Part shown: positions 21,039-24,811 of the stretch, in pieces
How the letters are laid out: each line of letters opens with the position of its first letter
Numbering within the stretch: the first letter of the stretch is position 1
Assembly: GCA_964553775.1 (NCBI GenBank)
Contig: CAZKLU010000025.1
Coordinates: forward strand, 1-24,811
Source: RUG626 sp964553775
GTDB lineage: Bacteria; Bacillota; Clostridia; Oscillospirales; Oscillospiraceae
DNA: 24,811 bases
Direction: 5' to 3'
Position numbers and translations under genes: made by a program
The notes under the pieces: generated by a model
What the model saw: the letters and a program-made list of their open reading frames with translations, nothing else
Told to the model about the DNA's origin: nothing
Database searches by the model: none

Positions 21039-24000
21039 TCAACTCAGCCATCTTGAAATACCAAACCCAAGCGACAATGTATTACGCTCGTCCTGCGCTC
21101 CGGCTCTTATTTGTGCCATGTCCGCGTCGGCTTCTTCAGTTGATTTATACTCCGGAGAGTAGAACAAACCGTACTCTTGATATTCTTCTTTTGCTGCCTG
21201 TAAGTTTTCTTTTAACTGTACCTGCCTGTCGAGCGGTACATCGGTTATTATGAGATTGTCACATCCCGACCGCGCCGCCGGTGTTAAGTCCGCGTTTTCG
21301 TCCCACGACAGATATATATAGGTGTAAAGTGAGTTCAGCTCCGTCATTGTTTCTATAACAGAGTAGTCCGTGATGTTATTGCCGTAGAGCGAGAGCAGAT
21401 AGTAGTCAACCTCTGTCGGCAGCGTTGATATGTCGGATATGTTGTTATGCTCCAAAAACAGAACCTGTTCCGAATTGGTACACGTCGCAAGCGGCGATAT
21501 ATCGCTTATACTGTTGCTCCCAAGGTCTATGTATTTCAGTGTAACGCCGCCCTCAAGAGCTGATATGTCGCTTATGCTGTTATTCGATGCCGACAGCACC
21601 GAGAGTACAAGACAGCCGGAGAGCGGGCTTATATCGCTTATGCCATTATTGTCAATCGTCAGAGCGTCAAGCAGCATAAAGTTCTCTATCGGTGAAAGAT
21701 CAGTCACCTGATTGTTTGCGAGGTACAGGCAGCTCAGGTGTTCGCTGTTTTTTGAAATGTCCGATATATCCGTTATCTGGTTATTCGTCAAATCGAGAGT
21801 TTCAAGCTGTGTTGTGTTCTCAAGTCCTGATATGTCGGTTATCTCACAGTTTGCGGCTTCAAGTGTTATGAGATATATCATCTCACGGCAAAAGTCAAGG
21901 TTATCAATACCCGTTGAGTTCACGCGGAGATATTCCATGCTTGTAAGCGATGAAAGGGAGCTTGCGTCCTCAATGGCATTTCCATTTAGATTGAGTGATT
22001 TAAGACCCGTACAGGCGGATATTGGCGATATATCTGTTATCTTGTTTCCGTCAAGCATTAGAGTGTTGAGTTTGGTCATGCCGGAGAGTATGGAAACGTC
22101 CGTTACCGCGTTATTGGATAGATACAGCCACATCATCCCTGTACTGTCCGCAAGACCTGATATATCGCTTATGCTGTTGTCACTCAAATCCACGGTGGTG
22201 AGCTTTTCGTGTCCGGACAGCCCATCCAAATCAGTTATAGCGTTTTCTGTCATTGTCAATGTTTCAAGCTCCGTCATTGACGATACCCATGAGAGACTGT
22301 CCACTCCCAAGCCGCACATATCAATGTTTGTAAGCGCGGTACACGATGAGAGCGCGTTAAAATTGCCGTCTGTTATAACATTGTTCAAATATAGTCTGTC
22401 AAGCGATGTCATGCCCGATATGTTTTCAAGGTTTATCGCGTCAATCTCAAACAATGACACGCTGAGATATTCAACCGCCGGAAAATGCTTCAGTGATGTT
22501 CCGCCTTCTGACGCTCTGCAGCCTGAAAGTGTCAGGTTCGTGATGTTCTTAAGACCGCTTGTGAACAGCTTGTCAATATCGTATATGTTGGTATCATCCA
22601 ACCCGCTGGCATAATACGATATGTCAATATTTGTAAGCCATTTTGAGCTGCCAAGCGATGACAGATCCGTGAAGCCTGTGCAGTTATATATAGTCAGACT
22701 GTCAAGGTTCTCGATTTCGGCAATTTCTTTAACGATACTTTCATCGAAAACGCATCTGAAGAGATTCAGCGACAGAGCCTTTCCGGTATCAAGCTGTTTC
22801 AGCATTGAACCTGTTATCGTTTGATCCTCTATGCTGTAATAGTTTTTATAGGAATAGGAGTCTAAAGTAATGCCGTTTCCGACACTAACCGAGTTGTTTC
22901 CGCTCCCGTCACTTCCAAACATCGGCAAAACAAATACCGCCGCGATAACGGCAACCGCAGCAGCTGCCGCTATTAACGCGATTTTAAGAGCCTTATGCTT
23001 CTTTGGATTTTCAGTACCATCGGCGAATATGAGTTCATCAGACTTGCCGCGTTTTTTCTTATTCTTCCCCCGTTTCTTTTGCGGTACCGGCGTTTCAGCA
23101 TAGCCGCCGGAGCTGACGTTGGAGCCATTGTCTCCCGCATAGCCGCTATTCTCTGCCGGACGGACAGGCGGGTTTGCCTTGAGGTTGCGGGTATATTCGC
23201 CCTCCGTTTCGTGAAACTCCGGCAAGTCGGATAGACGCTGTGTAGAAGCCATGTTGAAGCCGCCGGACTGCTGAAATGAATTGAACTGCTGTGCTGAACT
23301 GATGCGCGACGCTGTTTCAAATTCTGTCTGAAGCTCTGACATTGACTTGATCCTGTCCTCAACCCTTACGGCAAGACCCCGCATGAGTACAGCCTCCTGC
23401 GCGGGAGAGATTTTCGCGCCATAGACGGATGGCGGCAGAAGATGGTCATCGACTATGCGGTCAACCGCGTTGCCGGGTGTTCTGCCTGTAATAAGCATAT
23501 ATATTGTAGCCGAGAGCGCGTAAACATCGGTGTGCGGTCCCTGCTTGCCGTGACTTTGATATTGCTCCGGCGGGGCGTAATCGGGTGTCAGAACAACTGA
23601 GAGACTTTTATTTTCACCGTTATAATCTCGTGCCGTGCCGAAGTCAAGGAGCTTTACCTTGCCGTCTGGCATGAGAAGCAGATTTGCCGGACTTATGTCG
23701 CGGTGGATAAGTCCCTGTTTGTGTATCTTGTCGAGTACTTTCATGACGGGCGAAAGCAGCTTATATACATCATTGAACGGCAGCGTTCCCGACTCCTGAA
23801 CGACCTGCCTGAAATCCTTGCCCTCAAGGTACTCCATGATTATGTACGCTGTGCTGTTGTCCTCAAATAAGTCGCGTATACATACGATATTCGGCTCTGA
23901 AGCGAACATAGCAAGCGTGTGAGCTTCATCCTCAAAGCGTTGTTTGCCTTTAAGCGCAAGCGAGGCGGTTTCCGCGTTAGTCTGTGTAAGATCCACATCG

Positions 24001-24269
24001 AGAGATGACGCGCTCAACCGTGTCGCCATACCGGAGGGATAATACTCCTTTACGGCGATTTTCATTTTCAGTGTATTGTCGTAACCTATGTAGGTTATGC
24101 CGAAGCCGCCTTCACCGAGTACACGACCTATTAAGTAACGATCCTTTAGTACCGTTCCAACAGGAAGCTGATGAGGGCGATTTTGTATGCTCAGTTTTCT
24201 GCCGCAATACGGGCAGTGTATGTTGCTATCGTTTATTTCCGCCATACAGCCCGGACACCGTATCTGCAT
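21039..24269 (-). CDS. Zinc-ribbon/Ser-Thr kinase with transmembrane helix and extracellular leucine-rich repeats, 1076 aa
   Basis: N-terminal zinc ribbon (C5, C8, C19, C22) precedes a Hanks-type kinase domain at about 45-315: glycine loop GEGGFG (52-57), K74 (AVKEYYP), catalytic HRDISPAN (D191, N196), DFG (209-211) and the P+1 loop TPDYAPPEQY. All catalytic residues are present, so it should be active. A Lys-rich juxtamembrane stretch (398-428) leads to a membrane helix at about 429-451. Outside, from about 480 to 990, lie SDS22-like leucine-rich repeats of 21-22 residues (NNxITDISPL type, many units), then an 80-residue tail. Topology: kinase inside, LRR sensor outside. Typical PASTA repeats are absent. 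ATG follows GGGGGAATGTAAA. Transcribed with the patatin gene, which may be its output, by inference. Confidence 0.93.
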   Translation of the reverse strand: MQIRCPGCMAEINDSNIHCPYCGRKLSIQNRPHQLPVGTVLKDRYLIGRVLGEGGFGITYIGYDNTLKMKIAVKEYYPSGMATRLSASSLDVDLTQTNAETASLALKGKQRFEDEAHTLAMFASEPNIVCIRDLFEDNSTAYIIMEYLEGKDFRQVVQESGTLPFNDVYKLLSPVMKVLDKIHKQGLIHRDISPANLLLMPDGKVKLLDFGTARDYNGENKSLSVVLTPDYAPPEQYQSHGKQGPHTDVYALSATIYMLITGRTPGNAVDRIVDDHLLPPSVYGAKISPAQEAVLMRGLAVRVEDRIKSMSELQTEFETASRISSAQQFNSFQQSGGFNMASTQRLSDLPEFHETEGEYTRNLKANPPVRPAENSGYAGDNGSNVSSGGYAETPVPQKKRGKNKKKRGKSDELIFADGTENPKKHKALKIALIAAAAAVAVIAAVFVLPMFGSDGSGNNSVSVGNGITLDSYSYKNYYSIEDQTITGSMLKQLDTGKALSLNLFRCVFDESIVKEIAEIENLDSLTIYNCTGFTDLSSLGSSKWLTNIDISYYASGLDDTNIYDIDKLFTSGLKNITNLTLSGCRASEGGTSLKHFPAVEYLSVSLFEIDAINLENISGMTSLDRLYLNNVITDGNFNALSSCTALTNIDMCGLGVDSLSWVSSMTELETLTMTENAITDLDGLSGHEKLTTVDLSDNSISDISGLADSTGMMWLYLSNNAVTDVSILSGMTKLNTLMLDGNKITDISPISACTGLKSLNLNGNAIEDASSLSSLTSMEYLRVNSTGIDNLDFCREMIYLITLEAANCEITDISGLENTTQLETLDLTNNQITDISDISKNSEHLSCLYLANNQVTDLSPIENFMLLDALTIDNNGISDISPLSGCLVLSVLSASNNSISDISALEGGVTLKYIDLGSNSISDISPLATCTNSEQVLFLEHNNISDISTLPTEVDYYLLSLYGNNITDYSVIETMTELNSLYTYIYLSWDENADLTPAARSGCDNLIITDVPLDRQVQLKENLQAAKEEYQEYGLFYSPEYKSTEEADADMAQIRAGAQDERNTLSLGFGISRWLS

Positions 24270-24289
24270 TTTACATTCCCCCTTTTTCT

Positions 24290-24679
24290 CTATGACATAA
24301 TATTATCATAGATTTTGGGATTTTGCAATATATTTCTAAGAGATTTCGCGGAAAGTATCCTCAACGCCGTTACTATCCCGCAGACAGCTGCGGATAGCAC
24401 AAAAAATGCCGTCCTTGACGCGGCAGTCAGCCAACCGCGCACAGGCTGACATTCATTTAAGATCCGCAGAGAAAATAAAAGTACCTTTGGTTCCATGTCG
24501 TTTGGTATGCTCTCGATTTTAGGGATGTTATCATCGACCCGCTTTCTCAGTGTCTCATCGCAGAAGTCTCCCTTGCAGTAGTTATCTAAAATGTTTATGC
24601 CCGGTGCCTCTCTGTATATCTGTTTTCTCTCGCGCAGTGACCGGCTCTGTGCAATCCTCGCTACTTGCGTATCACATAA
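24290..24679 (-). pseudogene. Degenerate reading frame upstream of the kinase gene
   Basis: A 129-codon open frame with natural composition (for example REAPGINILDNYCKGDF and a hydrophobic helix around TAFFVLSAAVCGIVTALRIL) but no start codon in its first 60 codons; the first ATG, at 24494-24496, has no ribosome site. A second frame, ending at 24661, enters from the right and reads TVKLRKAAEEPEKK and LTAFGLDYVIRK before its stop; the two overlap by 19 bases and one frameshift would join them. I do not recognise the family. Its end overlaps the kinase promoter. Most likely the remains of a broken gene. Confidence 0.4.
24300..24328 (-). promoter_or_regulatory. Promoter of the kinase-patatin operon
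   Basis: Minus strand TTGCAA (24323-24328), 17-base spacer, TAATAT (24300-24305), 31 bases before the kinase start codon. It lies within the end of the degenerate frame upstream. Confidence 0.6.
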
Positions 24680-24753
24680 TCAAGTCCAAAGGCAGTGAGT
24701 TTCTTTTCCGGTTCCTCCGCAGCTTTCCGGAGTTTGACGGTTCTGCGGTTTGG

Positions 24754-24786
24754 GTAAAAAAAGCACCTGACTTGCGTCAAGTGCTT
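24754..24786 (-). terminator. Terminator of a minus-strand gene outside the window
   Basis: AAGCACCTGAC (24761-24771) pairs with GTCAAGTGCTT (24776-24786), TTGC loop, one mismatch; on the minus strand it is followed by seven T residues (24756-24762 overlap). The last 25 bases of the window, read on the minus strand, contain stops in two frames just before it, consistent with a gene ending near the right edge. Confidence 0.8.
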
Positions 24787-24811
24787 AAAGTATCTATTTA
24801 TTTTTCTGCTC

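Noticed and set aside
21430..22614. Long plus-strand open frames opposite the LRR region
   Set aside because: Antisense shadows of the repetitive kinase-LRR gene, Ser-rich, without starts or known domains.

Overview
The window looks like chromosomal DNA from an anaerobic Gram-positive Firmicute, most likely a gut-type clostridium of the Oscillospiraceae/Ruminococcaceae kind. This is inferred from the long single-chain pyruvate:ferredoxin oxidoreductase, a groESL operon behind a CIRCE operator, an S-layer-homology protein, a DUF3048 protein, strong AGGAGG ribosome binding sites and consensus sigma-A promoters. No rRNA, tRNA or CRISPR array was seen.

Left accessory region (1-2400): a partial gene at the edge; a minus-strand operon with a consensus promoter (769-797) encoding a 40-residue amphipathic peptide, a two-helix membrane protein and a ribbon-helix-helix-like protein; then a second minus-strand operon (promoter 2106-2134) holding a hicA toxin gene broken by a one-base frameshift, its hicB antitoxin, a second hicB-like gene and a small XRE regulator. 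A C-terminal scrap of an IS1182-type transposase lies just upstream of hicA. This is a defence/addiction and insertion-sequence zone in partial decay.

Core metabolism and surface (2600-10900): nifJ with a long structured leader; an S-layer-homology surface protein whose start codon lies about 30 bases behind a strong terminator hairpin, suggesting attenuation; a decayed stretch with a 46-codon remnant of a MATE efflux gene and a promoter-terminator pair enclosing no ORF; and a membrane-anchored DUF3048 protein with a Pro-Glu stalk.

Export and housekeeping (10900-19200): a MacB-type ABC transporter (ATPase plus a 1266-residue FtsX-type permease carrying a giant heptad-repeat coiled-coil), a THUMP/SAM RNA methyltransferase downstream in apparent operon, then groES-groEL.

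Right region (19200-24811): an XRE regulator with a membrane tail on plus, convergent with a two-gene minus operon of a zinc-ribbon/Ser-Thr kinase/transmembrane/leucine-rich-repeat receptor and a patatin-like lipid hydrolase. At the right edge there is a terminator for a gene outside the window and a degenerate reading frame.

The two most promising candidates for something undescribed are the short-peptide operon at 160-797 and the kinase-LRR plus patatin pair at 20124-24269.
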